Source of the DNA: Hydrococcus rivularis NIES-593
GTDB lineage: Bacteria > Cyanobacteriota > Cyanobacteriia > Cyanobacteriales > Microcystaceae
Assembly: GCF_001904635.1 (NCBI RefSeq)
Contig: NZ_MRCB01000040.1
Span: 1 to 34,869, forward strand
DNA length: 34,869 nt
Direction of reading: 5' to 3'
Shown here: one piece after another, positions 9,018-17,827 of the stretch
Numbering within the stretch: the stretch's first letter is position 1
Layout: each line of letters opens with the position of its first letter
Program-made: the position numbers and the translations under genes
The notes under the pieces: generated by a model
The model's database searches: none
Told to the model about the DNA's origin: nothing
Seen by the model: only the letters and a program-made list of their open reading frames with translations

Positions 9018-10643
9018 ATGTTTCGTTCTCGTCATTGGCGACTGTTATCCAAATTGATAGGTGCTGCTCTCGTCCTAATCTTAGTTTTGGGGTTATGGCT
9101 AGTTCCCGCGATCGCGCAAACACCTGCCAAAGCACCAGTGGTTCTAGATGGACAGCAACTATTTCAGGTCGGTAGTTCGGGTCGGTATAGCGCTCAAGAA
9201 CGCGCAAACTCGATTAATTCACAGTTAAAAAATGCCGTTAATACTTCCCAACCCATTCAAGTCGAAATCGAACAGCGCAACCAGTTACCCACGATTTTAT
9301 TGAACGATCGCCATCTACTGACAGTCACAGAACGAGATACGGTTCCGGGAAGTACGCCTCAAGAACAGGCAGGCGTTTGGGTGGAGGAAATTCAGAATGC
9401 ATTAGAGAAAGCACGAGCGGAAAGAACAACAACATACTTCTGGCGAACTGCTCTTTTATCAGTGGGAATCGTACTGGTAGCTGCCGTCTTGAATTGGCTG
9501 CTGGGATGGATTAAGCACTATTCTTTTCGAGCAGCATCGCAGCGGTTAACGCCTAGTGCTGAATCTGACTTCGGATCGCTCAAAGCCTTGGAATTTTTAT
9601 TCAAACTGGTATTAACGCTCGCTCGCCTTGGAATGTGGGTAGGAGCTGCCCTTTACATCACTAACCTGTTTCCCTTCACTCGACAGTGGAGTTACAAAAT
9701 TGCCAATGTTCTCGTTACCAGCTTTACGTCGCCCATCCTAACGCTAAGCGACAGTGCTTACTCGGTCATCGACTTAATCATTTTAGCTGGCTTACTGTTT
9801 GGCTTAGTCATCTGTGCCGGAATTGTCGCCAACCTCTTTCGCTCTCGCGTCCTGGAGTATGCCGGCATCAATCGCGGCGCAACCGAAGCGATCGCCATTC
9901 TTGCTAAATATGGTCTGATCTTTATTGGCACGCTGGTACTGCTGCAAATATGGGGACTCGACATTAGCTCCTTGGCGATCGTAGCAAGTGCCTTGGGTGT
10001 TGGAATTGGTTTTGGGTTGCAAGATATTGCCAAGAATTTTGGCAGCGGTTTGGTACTGGTGTTTGAGCGTCCGATTCAGGTGGGAGATTTTGTAGAAGTT
10101 GGCAACTATAAAGGCACCGTAGAGCGGATTGGGGCGAGGAGTACCGAGATTCGCACTCTCGATCGCGTTTCAATTATCGTGCCTAACTCCCGCTTTCTAG
10201 AAAACGAAGTCATCAACTGGAGTCACCGCAACCCTATCTCTCGCCTTCATCTTCCTGTTGGCGTTGCTTATGGTTCCGATCCAAAAGAAGTAGAAGCGTC
10301 TCTGTTGGAGGCAGCCCGCAGCCATCCCAATGTATTAAAGTCTCCCCCTCCCCTAGTGTTGTTCAAAAGCCTTGGCGATAGTGCGCTGAATTTTGAACTA
10401 TTGGTGTGGACTGCGCAACCGGATCGGCAATTTCTCCTCACCAGCGACCTGTACTACAGCATCTACGACGTACTTGGGCAACGACGAATTGAGATTCCCT
10501 TCCCTCAGAGGGATCTGCATTTGCGTTCTGGCACGCTAGAACTTTCGCCACAAATGGAGTCAGCTTTAACCCAGATGCTCGAACGATTGTCCCTTAACGG
10601 ACAGTTCTCGGATTCAACGGCTTCAGATACAAATAAGGCTTGA
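9018..10643 (+). CDS. MscS-family mechanosensitive channel with N-terminal signal peptide
   Basis: The 541-residue protein starts with a typical signal peptide ending AIA|Q near residue 34. A periplasmic segment of about 110 residues follows, rich in Gln/Glu. Membrane helices appear around residues 140-163, 192-216, 238-270 and 290-312, then the pore-lining TM3 segment (SLAIVASALGVGIGFGLQDI) and the MscS beta-domain motif FERPIQVGDFVEV. The cytoplasmic domain runs through TEIRTLDRVSIIVPNSRFLE to the carboxy end. Such channels open under membrane tension and release solutes on hypo-osmotic shock. It is larger than E. coli MscS (286 residues) because of the extra N-terminal domain. It is a monocistronic gene by context. 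Confidence 0.92.
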   Translation: MFRSRHWRLLSKLIGAALVLILVLGLWLVPAIAQTPAKAPVVLDGQQLFQVGSSGRYSAQERANSINSQLKNAVNTSQPIQVEIEQRNQLPTILLNDRHLLTVTERDTVPGSTPQEQAGVWVEEIQNALEKARAERTTTYFWRTALLSVGIVLVAAVLNWLLGWIKHYSFRAASQRLTPSAESDFGSLKALEFLFKLVLTLARLGMWVGAALYITNLFPFTRQWSYKIANVLVTSFTSPILTLSDSAYSVIDLIILAGLLFGLVICAGIVANLFRSRVLEYAGINRGATEAIAILAKYGLIFIGTLVLLQIWGLDISSLAIVASALGVGIGFGLQDIAKNFGSGLVLVFERPIQVGDFVEVGNYKGTVERIGARSTEIRTLDRVSIIVPNSRFLENEVINWSHRNPISRLHLPVGVAYGSDPKEVEASLLEAARSHPNVLKSPPPLVLFKSLGDSALNFELLVWTAQPDRQFLLTSDLYYSIYDVLGQRRIEIPFPQRDLHLRSGTLELSPQMESALTQMLERLSLNGQFSDSTASDTNKA

Positions 10644-10671
10644 TAGGGAGGCGATCGTTACAGCAAATTTT

Positions 10672-11225
10672 TCATAGAGTTTTTTGTTTAAATTTTCCGT
10701 TCTCTACGCACAGCATGGTTGGGCGGATACTAATCGCGCGATCGTCTACACAATCACGAAAATTGTCAAATTCATCCCATCGCTGCCGCATCCAGTTTTT
10801 GAGCACAAACCACCAATACTCAATCTTGTTCAAATCCGGCGAATAGAAGGGCAGATACCAGATTTCACAGCCGGCGGCGTCCGCAATTTCATCAATGTAT
10901 TGCAAGCGATGAAAACTGGCATTGTCTATCACGATCGCCGTGCCTGGTTGCAACTGAGGCACAGTTTGGTCATTTCTCCTTGGGTCTTCCCGCCATGCAC
11001 TCGAACAAACTCTCGAAAGCGTTGCCAGTCTCTGATTTTGTGTCTATTACCCTGTTGATAGTGGGGAATTGCTTGACAATCTCCAGTTTCTTCTTTTCGC
11101 TTCAACCACAGCTCAAGCGTGTTGCGACTGATGTTGAACATTCGACTCACTTGACTTTTTCGTTCACCCCTTCGACTGCTGCAATCGCTTTTTGTCGAAG
11201 GTCATAGCTATAAGAGGATGACATA
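10672..11225 (-). pseudogene. Decayed IS630-family transposase
   Basis: Fragments on the minus strand add up to a broken transposase. The first begins MSSSYSYDLRQKAIAAVEG and then loses frame: one G appears missing in a GGGG run near 11173. Reading resumes with ERKSQVSRMFNISRNTLELW, an N-terminal helix-turn-helix. After GEMTKL the protein jumps to PQLQPGTAIVIDNASFH, so about 100 codons that should carry the first catalytic Asp are gone. The remaining DDE part includes IDNASFHR and YSPDLNKIEYWW. The end is again out of frame. I could not define clear terminal inverted repeats or the TA target duplication. Confidence 0.85.
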
Positions 11226-11287
11226 GGCAATTCTTCCAGAAGTTCTTGCTCAAATTATATGTCCTATCACCAATTCGTAGCGCTATA

Positions 11288-12097
11288 TTAGTAGTTTTTT
11301 ATCAATAGTTCCTGACCTTCAGCTGCAAATTCTTGCTTATAGTTATTCATCCCATATTGAAGAGTCCATTCTGCAATCTTGGCAAAACTAAACAATTCTC
11401 TAATTTCAGGAGAATCATCGTAAGTAATTAACCATCTGTGCTGACATTTACGCATGTTCGTAGCAAATCGTTGATGATCGAATGAAGTATGTAACGCCCC
11501 TTTTATACCATAAAGTTTTGACTTTTTAGCACTAAAATAAGGAGGGTCGAGAAAGATAAAGACCCCATCCCCATCCTGAAACAATAGCTTCTCATAATCG
11601 CTAGCAGTAATATGGGTGGATAACAAACATGAAGACAGTTTACGCAATCTATCAATTGATGAATCGGTAAATCTTCTTTCAAAAGCTTGCTGAGAATAGC
11701 CACCCGAATCGACAGTACCTGAGAAGGTAATACGATTTAAAACGAAGAATCTTACCGCGCGATCGAAGTTGCTAAGTTTTAAGTCTTCGCGAGTGTAGTA
11801 GTTGAATAACTCTCTGCCATCTGTATACTTGTGCTTGATTTTAGTTACTGCATCTACAAGAGATTCAAGTTCATCTCTAGCATATGTCCAAAAACAACAC
11901 AAATCATAATTTAGATCGTTAATCCAGTACAGTTTTATCCGAGCGCCAAACAGTTGTTTTATGGCAAGAAAAACTGAACCACCACCTACAAAAGGTTCTC
12001 TATATTCAGTAATATTTAGTGGGATATGTGGAATGATTTTGTTAATAGCTCTCGATTTACCACCTGGATAGCGAAGTGGACTTTTAATTGAAGACAT
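11288..12097 (-). CDS. DNA adenine-N6 methyltransferase, D12 class (type II restriction-modification)
   Basis: The 269-residue protein is an alpha-type (D12) adenine methyltransferase. The AdoMet site comprises PLRYPGGKS at residues 7-15 and EPFVGGGSVF at 34-43. The catalytic motif is LDPPYF around residues 183-188, followed by later family signatures such as RWLITYDDSPEI. This class includes Dam and M.DpnII, but many members recognise other sites, so GATC specificity is not proved. The gene begins only five bases after the stop of the upstream putative endonuclease on the same strand. Its role is probably to protect host DNA from that nuclease. Confidence 0.9.
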   Translation of the reverse strand: MSSIKSPLRYPGGKSRAINKIIPHIPLNITEYREPFVGGGSVFLAIKQLFGARIKLYWINDLNYDLCCFWTYARDELESLVDAVTKIKHKYTDGRELFNYYTREDLKLSNFDRAVRFFVLNRITFSGTVDSGGYSQQAFERRFTDSSIDRLRKLSSCLLSTHITASDYEKLLFQDGDGVFIFLDPPYFSAKKSKLYGIKGALHTSFDHQRFATNMRKCQHRWLITYDDSPEIRELFSFAKIAEWTLQYGMNNYKQEFAAEGQELLIKNY

Positions 12098-12102
12098 AAG
12101 AA

Positions 12103-13320
12103 TTAATTATTGGCTCTAATTTCAATTTCAATGTTGTTGTTTCGCTGTGTTTCTAGCAGCAACTTTTTGACTATACTCTGTTCTTTGTTGCTGAGTACAG
12201 TCGAGTTTTTTTCAAGAAAACTTTCTATTGCTTTCAGAGAACACGGTAAAACAATACGATCTCGAATATTCTTTCCAGTGAGCTTTAACCTTGTGGCAAA
12301 TAGAACTTGTAGCCCGTTTAGTTGTAGAGAATCTATATTTGAATAAAGAATTAACTTGAAAAGTCCATCCTGAATATCGCTCAACTCTAGTAATGTACTC
12401 TTTGTAGAATTTTTAGATTCCTGAATTACATAACGTTCTTCTCTATGTAATATTTCATCTGGAGTTAAGTAGTAAGTTCCTCCCAAATAGTTTTCGATCG
12501 CAAAAGTTGCTTTCATACCATCAACGAGATATTCAAGCTCATGCGATGTTATTGCCTCTCGTCTACTAGCACCCTGCGATCCCCTCAAGGAAAGATTCTT
12601 AAATTCCTCAAAATCTCCGATTACTGCCTGTAAATATTTTTCCATCCCAGCTTGAGAATGGATTTGCGCTCCTGTTCGATTTGATATGATTTTATATGCA
12701 TCAAGCACCTGCCTGAAAATCCTGACAAAGCGTTCCTCAAATAAGTTTTTATTCCAATGTAAAGCACTTTGCTTATAGTCCAATATTTCTTGAATCTGAG
12801 ACTTCACAAATTCATTATTAAATTTTTGATTTGTGAGCTTGTTTTTATTAGCCTGTCCTTTCTTCTGACTTCTCTCCGCATCTTCGTAGTACCCAAGAAC
12901 GATATAAATATTTAGCAAATTCATCCATGAAATCGTGGAGTACTGAAGTTTATCCAAGTCTCCATCTTTTCCCTCGTCTTTAATTACGGGTATTATCGTT
13001 AATATCTTTGACGCATTGTATATATTGTAAATTCTTGCAAACGGATAACTCCTTGTTCGTTTAGGTAAAACCCATTTCGAGTAAGCTATTTCCGCTTCGT
13101 CTGCTTGTGTAATTCCATACACACTCGATCTATTAACATCAAATCTTTCTAAATCCACCTTTTCTAGTTTTGCTGTTAGGCAAGCTCTGTACTTAACTCC
13201 TGATATAAATCCTGCAAAGTGTAAAATTTCGGTCATATTTTGGAGGTTTACTAGAGTTACAAGTATGTATCGCTTGATTTTACCAAACATTGTCTGTTGG
13301 CATCCAAAATCATGGTACAT
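12103..13320 (-). CDS. Putative type II restriction endonuclease, PD-(D/E)XK type
   Basis: The 405-residue protein is inferred to be the nuclease partner of the downstream methyltransferase. A nuclease motif is readable as Pro287-Asp288, then Glu301-Ser-Lys303 in the strand YVIQESKNS, a normal PD-(D/E)XK spacing. The helix that follows (LSDIQDGLFKLILYSN) suits a catalytic core. A second striking block is IPVIKDEGKDGDLDKLQYST at about residues 110-129, whose role I cannot assign. Methionine 29 (13236) is a likelier start than 13320 because the first 28 residues look unlike a globular domain; neither has a good ribosome site. The five-base gap to the methylase supports one operon. The recognition sequence is unknown. 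There is no HIP1 site in the gene. Confidence 0.65.
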   Translation of the reverse strand: MYHDFGCQQTMFGKIKRYILVTLVNLQNMTEILHFAGFISGVKYRACLTAKLEKVDLERFDVNRSSVYGITQADEAEIAYSKWVLPKRTRSYPFARIYNIYNASKILTIIPVIKDEGKDGDLDKLQYSTISWMNLLNIYIVLGYYEDAERSQKKGQANKNKLTNQKFNNEFVKSQIQEILDYKQSALHWNKNLFEERFVRIFRQVLDAYKIISNRTGAQIHSQAGMEKYLQAVIGDFEEFKNLSLRGSQGASRREAITSHELEYLVDGMKATFAIENYLGGTYYLTPDEILHREERYVIQESKNSTKSTLLELSDIQDGLFKLILYSNIDSLQLNGLQVLFATRLKLTGKNIRDRIVLPCSLKAIESFLEKNSTVLSNKEQSIVKKLLLETQRNNNIEIEIRANN

Positions 13321-13425
13321 CTGTCACTACATTAAAGCGAACGATATAGAAACGATCGGCGGTGATGTGAAGGTCGTTAGCTTTCCCGTTTTCTCTATAA
13401 AAAGCTTATAAGAGATAAGATCGAT

Positions 13426-13449
13426 AAAACTTCTCTGCTAGAAGTTTAT
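13426..13449 (+). promoter_or_regulatory. Hairpin in the leader of the TPR gene
   Basis: The arms ATAAAACTTCT and AGAAGTTTAT pair around CTGCT, about 20 bases before the ATG at 13471. The hairpin has no following T run, so it is not a terminator. It could influence translation of the downstream gene; that is inference. Confidence 0.4.
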
Positions 13450-13470
13450 GTCTATTTGAGTAGTGACCTA

Positions 13471-15357
13471 ATGACTGCTTCGGATTCTTCTTGGCGCGAT
13501 CGCTATTTAGACCTAATCGAACAAATCGTTACTAATACCCTGCAAGGCAAAGTCCGCTCCAAAAACCAAGTCTATCGAACGCTGACAGAAAATATCAGTC
13601 CCGGTACGGGAGAAATTTTTGAACGCTGTCTGGATGAGCGAATGAGTCAAGTTCGGGAGGGACTAGACAAGCAAACCGACGAAATGAAGCAAGCCAAGGC
13701 CACTCGCCAATTGAGAGCCTTGCAGACGATACAGGATGCGTGGCAACAGTGGCAGAAGGAAAAGCAACAAACACAATCACTCTCAAAAGCTACGACACAA
13801 ATTCTCTCGGCACCAGTAGAGGAACGCTTTCTTGCCCTATTACAAATCCTCGATATCAATCAAACTCAGCCATTGACACAAACACAGATCCAGCAACTGG
13901 CTAAATCTCTCAAGCAAACAGCTGAGTCAAACCCAGATTCAGAAATTGCCTCCGATTTGCTGCAAATCGCCGATGGACTCACTCGTGGCTTGCAGTCCAT
14001 ATCGGCGCTTGAAGGTCATTTGGTAAGCTGGATGTACGAGCAAGGTGGCAGCGCTTTAGGATTTGAAGGCATTCCCGGACAGCGAGGTCCTTGGAGCGTT
14101 TGGGCTGGACGGATTAATAGTCTTTTTCCCCAGCAGCTATTCCAGCTTCAAGCGCTTAACCAACCTGCAACCAAACTAGCACAAGCTTTTCAGAATGCCG
14201 AGTTGAGTGTTTGGATCGAACTAGCAGTCATTCTGCGATGGTTGCAACAAGGGTTGGTGTCATGGTTTGACCAACAGCCTTACAGCGCTAAGTGGGGGAG
14301 ATTGCTATCTAGTTCGACTTTGATGACCTTTGCCGTAATTTGGTGGGAGCTATCTAATGGCTTGAGTCCGGGATCGCAATTATCGCGAGCCTGTTTTCAA
14401 ATTGTCTTACAAATTCTGAGAAATTTTGCGGGAAGGGCAGATTTCCCCCTATATGGCGGGATTGTCGCCTCCTTTTCGGGGGAGGGATTGCGAAACACTC
14501 TCAAATATCTAGACGAACCCTTAAGAGAGATTGAAAGAACTCAAGAGAAAGGACGCATCCTCACCTTACTCGCTTATTCTCAACGAACTTTGGGACAATA
14601 CGAACAGGCGAAAGCATTTCACCAGGAAGCCTTAGAAATTGCCCGAAGTGCGGGCGACTCCCGCTGCGAAATTGCCAATCTCAATCATCTAGCCCGTACC
14701 AGCATTGCTCAAAAAGATTATCAAGCGGCAATTAATTACAGTCAACGCGCTTTAATTATTGCCCGTCAGACGGGAGACAGGTTAGGAGAAGCGAATGCCC
14801 TAGCCAATTTGGGCTACAGCGAAGTGCTAGCCGATCGCCAACGGGAACAAATGCTTCCAGAAGTCTATGAAGCTAGTATAGAATACCTAAAACAAAGTTT
14901 GAGTTTGTCAGATCGATTGGGCGATGCGATCGATCGCGAGGTCGTTCGCTCCCAAACTCAAGCCCTTGCCTACAATAGTCTCGGTATTGCTTACACGCTT
15001 ATAGAACAACCCGCAATAGCGGTTGAATACCTAGAAAAAGGAGTTGAAGCAGCGCAAAGGGTTGGCGACCTCTACTTGATGGGACTCAATTTTACCTATT
15101 TAGCAGAAGCTTACTATCGACTCAATCTCCTAGATCGAGCAATCTACAATGGCTGTCTGGGAATGTCTTTCTTAGAGCGAATTTCGGCTCAGGAATGGCG
15201 GCAGGCAGCCGGATTGATGACAATTTTACAAGGTCGAATAGGAAATGAAACTTTCCAAACATTATTGCAGCAGCATCGCTCCAAAATTGTACCCGCGATC
15301 GGCGTTGATGGCTTCGATTACTTACCGCAATTGTTAGAGCAATATCGGCGATCGTAG
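13471..15357 (+). CDS. Tetratricopeptide-repeat protein, cyanobacterial family of unknown function
   Basis: The protein has two parts. Residues 1-340 form a helical domain without recognised motif, containing a coiled-coil-prone Gln/Lys-rich stretch at about 75-110 and a conserved-looking GFEGIPGQRGPWSVWAGR segment near 200. From about residue 365 onwards tetratricopeptide repeats are clear, with units such as LGQYEQAKAFHQEALEIAR, KDYQAAINYSQRALIIARQT, and a later EQPAIAVEYLEKGVEAAQRV. Such repeats usually bind other proteins. No signal peptide is visible, so it should be cytoplasmic. A TTG at 13456 would add five residues; the ATG at 13471 is chosen. No partner is suggested by the neighbours; the adjacent restriction-modification genes face the other way. 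Confidence 0.85.
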   Translation: MTASDSSWRDRYLDLIEQIVTNTLQGKVRSKNQVYRTLTENISPGTGEIFERCLDERMSQVREGLDKQTDEMKQAKATRQLRALQTIQDAWQQWQKEKQQTQSLSKATTQILSAPVEERFLALLQILDINQTQPLTQTQIQQLAKSLKQTAESNPDSEIASDLLQIADGLTRGLQSISALEGHLVSWMYEQGGSALGFEGIPGQRGPWSVWAGRINSLFPQQLFQLQALNQPATKLAQAFQNAELSVWIELAVILRWLQQGLVSWFDQQPYSAKWGRLLSSSTLMTFAVIWWELSNGLSPGSQLSRACFQIVLQILRNFAGRADFPLYGGIVASFSGEGLRNTLKYLDEPLREIERTQEKGRILTLLAYSQRTLGQYEQAKAFHQEALEIARSAGDSRCEIANLNHLARTSIAQKDYQAAINYSQRALIIARQTGDRLGEANALANLGYSEVLADRQREQMLPEVYEASIEYLKQSLSLSDRLGDAIDREVVRSQTQALAYNSLGIAYTLIEQPAIAVEYLEKGVEAAQRVGDLYLMGLNFTYLAEAYYRLNLLDRAIYNGCLGMSFLERISAQEWRQAAGLMTILQGRIGNETFQTLLQQHRSKIVPAIGVDGFDYLPQLLEQYRRS

Positions 15358-15418
15358 TTATATAACTATCTGTAGCAGGTATTTAGGAAATTGTTATTAG
15401 ATCTAGAATAAATCAATC

Positions 15419-15448
15419 AAAAAAATGACTGACATTAATAGCCAGTCA
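15419..15448 (-). terminator. Rho-independent terminator of the Tic20-family gene
   Basis: Read on the minus strand, TGACTGGC pairs with GTCAGTCA (one G-U pair, seven-base loop) and is followed by seven Ts. It lies 22 bases after the stop codon at 15471. Confidence 0.8.
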
Positions 15449-15470
15449 AATGATTGCGATCGAAGAACTT

Positions 15471-15950
15471 TCAACGCACCTGAGAATAAGCAGCTTCGGC
15501 AATTCCTGGCAGTTCTGCATAAAAACCTCTTGCAGATTGCACCATTCCATAGATGCTAGCCCCTACAGTTCCTAAAAAGACTGTATTTAAAAGAGTTAGT
15601 ATTAATAAACTATTTGGCGAAAAACCTTGTTCGAGAATGGCAAAGATTAAATTTCCGATAAACAAAAGAATGTTTAAAAGAATTACTTGCATGGCATTAA
15701 AACGAATGAAGTGACTGACTCGCTCATTTCTAACGACAGCAAAGAGCAAAACAAAGAAAATAATTATTCCCATTAAGGGAAAACCATAATAAAGAGAAAT
15801 TAAGGGAGACAGGGGAACGTAAAGCGTACTCAAAATGGGAAAGTCTTTGAGTAACGGAATACCGAAAGGTAAACCATAAATCAAAGGTAGTATATAAATA
15901 AGAGCCGCGAGAACGCGATCTTTGGCTTCTGTAACTCCAGGTGCAGCCAT
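15471..15950 (-). CDS. Tic20/Ycf60-family membrane protein
   Basis: The 159-residue protein contains four hydrophobic segments, roughly residues 15-30, 48-75, 88-108 and 115-135. It shows family words such as DRVLAALIYILPLIYGLPFG and RFNAMQVILLNILLF. The family includes Tic20 of the chloroplast inner-envelope import channel; in cyanobacteria the function is unknown. The start ATG at 15950 is followed by MAAPGVTEAKDR, a typical short soluble lead. It is a single-gene transcript, bounded by the hairpin terminator at 15419-15448 and a divergent 486-base gap upstream. Confidence 0.87.
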   Translation of the reverse strand: MAAPGVTEAKDRVLAALIYILPLIYGLPFGIPLLKDFPILSTLYVPLSPLISLYYGFPLMGIIIFFVLLFAVVRNERVSHFIRFNAMQVILLNILLFIGNLIFAILEQGFSPNSLLILTLLNTVFLGTVGASIYGMVQSARGFYAELPGIAEAAYSQVR

Positions 15951-16436
15951 TGTTTTTTCTCCTAAGGTTTTTAACTAAAAAATATCACTCTTACTATGAT
16001 GACATCAGAAAGAGAAAGCTGCGATCGCATTGGCTTGGTTTGCGCCTTGGGAAACGCTGTGCAGATCGCCTCTCATTGGAAAATCTAAACTATCCTACAA
16101 AGCTTAACAGTTAGTTTCTAAACCCAGGCGGATTCGAGATAATGGAAAAGGGTTTAGACTGCAAAAAACGCGAAAGCGCGATCGCACTCAATTGACCATC
16201 CTAGCCAATTCCCTAATAAGTAGGTAGACAAAATTAATTACACATTTTTCCCCTTTTCCCTTTTTCCAAGTATGCTAAGATGTCGCACTCTTCGCATTAG
16301 CCGCCGGGGAATTAATTCCCCGTCTTATATAAGTCCATTGAAATGGACTAAAACACTTGTCTAGTCGTCTTTAGACGACTAGGCAAATGAAGCAGCAATT
16401 GAAATCGCCGACTGTTCTGTTATTGGGGCGCGATCT
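15951..16436. other. Intergenic region between Tic20-family gene and queE
   Basis: Only very short reading frames occur, none supported. The right half holds a pyrimidine tract around 16240-16268 and the triple-hairpin repeat at 16305-16382. A promoter for queE must lie here, but I cannot mark one with confidence, and no preQ1 riboswitch fold was visible to me. Confidence 0.5.
16305..16382 (+). repeat. Composite hairpin repeat, copy A (upstream of queE)
   Basis: Three adjacent inverted repeats are visible. CGGGGAATTAATTCCCCG is an 18-base perfect palindrome (16305-16322). AGTCCATT-GA-AATGGACT lies at 16332-16349. CTAGTCGTCT-TT-AGACGACTAG lies at 16361-16382. The first two elements recur, with compensating base changes, at 32069-32118 and 22489-22587. 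It ends 54 bases before the queE start, so it would be transcribed in the leader. Confidence 0.8.
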
Positions 16437-17054
16437 ATGAAAACAACTATTATCGAGACGATAACCTATCCCATTGTCGAAACCTTTCACTCGGTTCAAG
16501 GAGAAGGCGCTTGGACTGGTGTCAGTGCTTTTTTTATTCGACTGGGAGGGTGCGATGTTTACTGTCCTTGGTGCGATCAGAAAGAATCGTGGAACGCCAA
16601 GCGCTATCCCCAGCGATCGCTCGTAGAATTAGCAACAGAGGCGAAAGCAGCCAATCCCGCTATTGTCATTATTACCGGAGGCGAGCCGCTAATGCACGAC
16701 CTCAATCCTTTAACCCGACAACTGCGAAAGTTAGGATTGCGGGTTCATTTAGAAACCTCTGGCGCACATCCCTTTAGCGGTCAATTCGATTGGGTAACAT
16801 TTTCTCCCAAACAATACAAACCGCCCCACAACAGCATCTACGATCGCGTTAGCGAACTTAAAGTTGTAGTAGCCAATCCCAAAGATTTACAATGGGCAGA
16901 GCAGCAAGCAACGCGAATTCCGCCAGAAGCACTCAAATATCTGCAACCAGAATGGAATACGCCTCAAAGCCAGCAGATAATATACGATTACGTCTTGCAA
17001 CACCCCGAATGGCGAATTAGTCTACAGATGCATAAATTTTTAGGGGTGAGATAA
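16437..17054 (+). CDS. queE: 7-carboxy-7-deazaguanine synthase QueE
   Basis: QueE is a radical-SAM enzyme that converts 6-carboxytetrahydropterin to 7-carboxy-7-deazaguanine, on the way to queuosine in tRNA. The radical-SAM cluster ligands are Cys39, Cys43 and Cys46 (GGCDVYCPWCDQK), the CxxxCxxC order of QueE. Other family motifs are FHSVQGEGAWTG near the N terminus, IITGGEPL, LETSGAHP and the C-terminal LQMHKFLGVR. Length of 205 residues is normal. queC follows 62 bases downstream, so the two steps that run from carboxytetrahydropterin to preQ0 are encoded together. Confidence 0.97.
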   Translation: MKTTIIETITYPIVETFHSVQGEGAWTGVSAFFIRLGGCDVYCPWCDQKESWNAKRYPQRSLVELATEAKAANPAIVIITGGEPLMHDLNPLTRQLRKLGLRVHLETSGAHPFSGQFDWVTFSPKQYKPPHNSIYDRVSELKVVVANPKDLQWAEQQATRIPPEALKYLQPEWNTPQSQQIIYDYVLQHPEWRISLQMHKFLGVR

Positions 17055-17095
17055 TCGTAGGAACGAGGCATGCCTAATCCGTCCGGCGATCGATT

Positions 17096-17106
17096 GAGGA
17101 GGAAAG
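17096..17106 (+). promoter_or_regulatory. Ribosome-binding site that sets the GTG start of queC
   Basis: GAGGAGGAAAG is a strong Shine-Dalgarno sequence ten bases before the GTG at 17117. No ATG lies at this distance, so the GTG is accepted as the queC start. Confidence 0.7.
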
Positions 17107-17116
17107 TTTAACAGTC

Positions 17117-17821
17117 GTGTCGAAAGCAGTAGTTTTATTATCTGGGGGATTAGATTCGGCAACAACGGCGGCTATTGCCATCGCTGACGGATACGAAGTT
17201 ATTGCCTTATCTTTTCGTTACGGTCAGCGTCACGAACGAGAACTGGCAGCAGCGACAAAAATTGCTAAAACATTGGGCATTAAAGAACACTACACCGTCG
17301 ATGTCAATTTATCGCAGTGGGGAGGTTCTGCCCTGACTGACGAGTCGATCGACGTGCCTAAAGATGGAGTCAAACCCGACATAATTCCCGCTACCTACGT
17401 GCCCGGTAGAAATACCGTTTTTATTGCGATCGCGCTGTCTTTAGCTGAGGCAAAAGGGGCTGAGGCAATTTATTTGGGCATTAATGCGGTAGACTATTCT
17501 GGTTATCCCGACTGCCGTCCAGAATACCTCGAAGCTTACCAGCAACTCGCCAACCTCTCTTCCAAAATTGGCGTAGAAGGAAAAGCGCCTCGCTTAGTTG
17601 CTCCCTTGGTGAAAGACTCGAAAGTCGAGATCGTTCGTCGCGCCTTGCGTTTGGGGGTTCCGATTCAGGATACCTGGTCTTGCTATCAAGGAGGCGAAGA
17701 CCCCTGTGGGGTATGCGATTCCTGTCGCATTCGCGATCGCGCCCTTATCGAAGCTAATGTTGCCGAACTGGCGACCCCCACCGGACGAGAACTCTACTAC
17801 GCGGAAGAGATGAAGGGATGA
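17117..17821 (+). CDS. queC: 7-cyano-7-deazaguanine synthase QueC
   Basis: QueC uses ATP and ammonia to turn 7-carboxy-7-deazaguanine into preQ0. The ATP-binding PP-loop SGGLDS is at residues 9-14. The zinc-binding cysteines are Cys189, Cys197, Cys200 and Cys203 ([16 protein letters not shown]). [27 protein letters not shown] and YPDCRPEY are further family motifs. The start is GTG with a strong ribosome site. It follows queE and should be co-transcribed with it. The composite repeat at 17828 begins just after the stop. Confidence 0.97.
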   Translation: MSKAVVLLSGGLDSATTAAIAIADGYEVIALSFRYGQRHERELAAATKIAKTLGIKEHYTVDVNLSQWGGSALTDESIDVPKDGVKPDIIPATYVPGRNTVFIAIALSLAEAKGAEAIYLGINAVDYSGYPDCRPEYLEAYQQLANLSSKIGVEGKAPRLVAPLVKDSKVEIVRRALRLGVPIQDTWSCYQGGEDPCGVCDSCRIRDRALIEANVAELATPTGRELYYAEEMKG

Positions 17822-17827
17822 TGGATA

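Noticed and set aside
10640-11290. Terminal inverted repeats and TA duplication of the IS630 remnant
   Set aside because: Only short uncertain matches (such as TACAGCAAATT against a region near 11275) were found, too weak to define ends.
11288-12097. Solitary Dam methylase
   Set aside because: The gene lies five bases after an ORF with a nuclease motif and has atypical flanks, so a restriction-modification methylase is more likely; GATC specificity is not shown.
16060-16436. A preQ1 riboswitch controlling queE/queC
   Set aside because: The leader shows only the repeat hairpins; I could not find the H-type pseudoknot pattern of preQ1 riboswitches. The genes are preQ0 synthesis genes, so the idea was reasonable but not supported.
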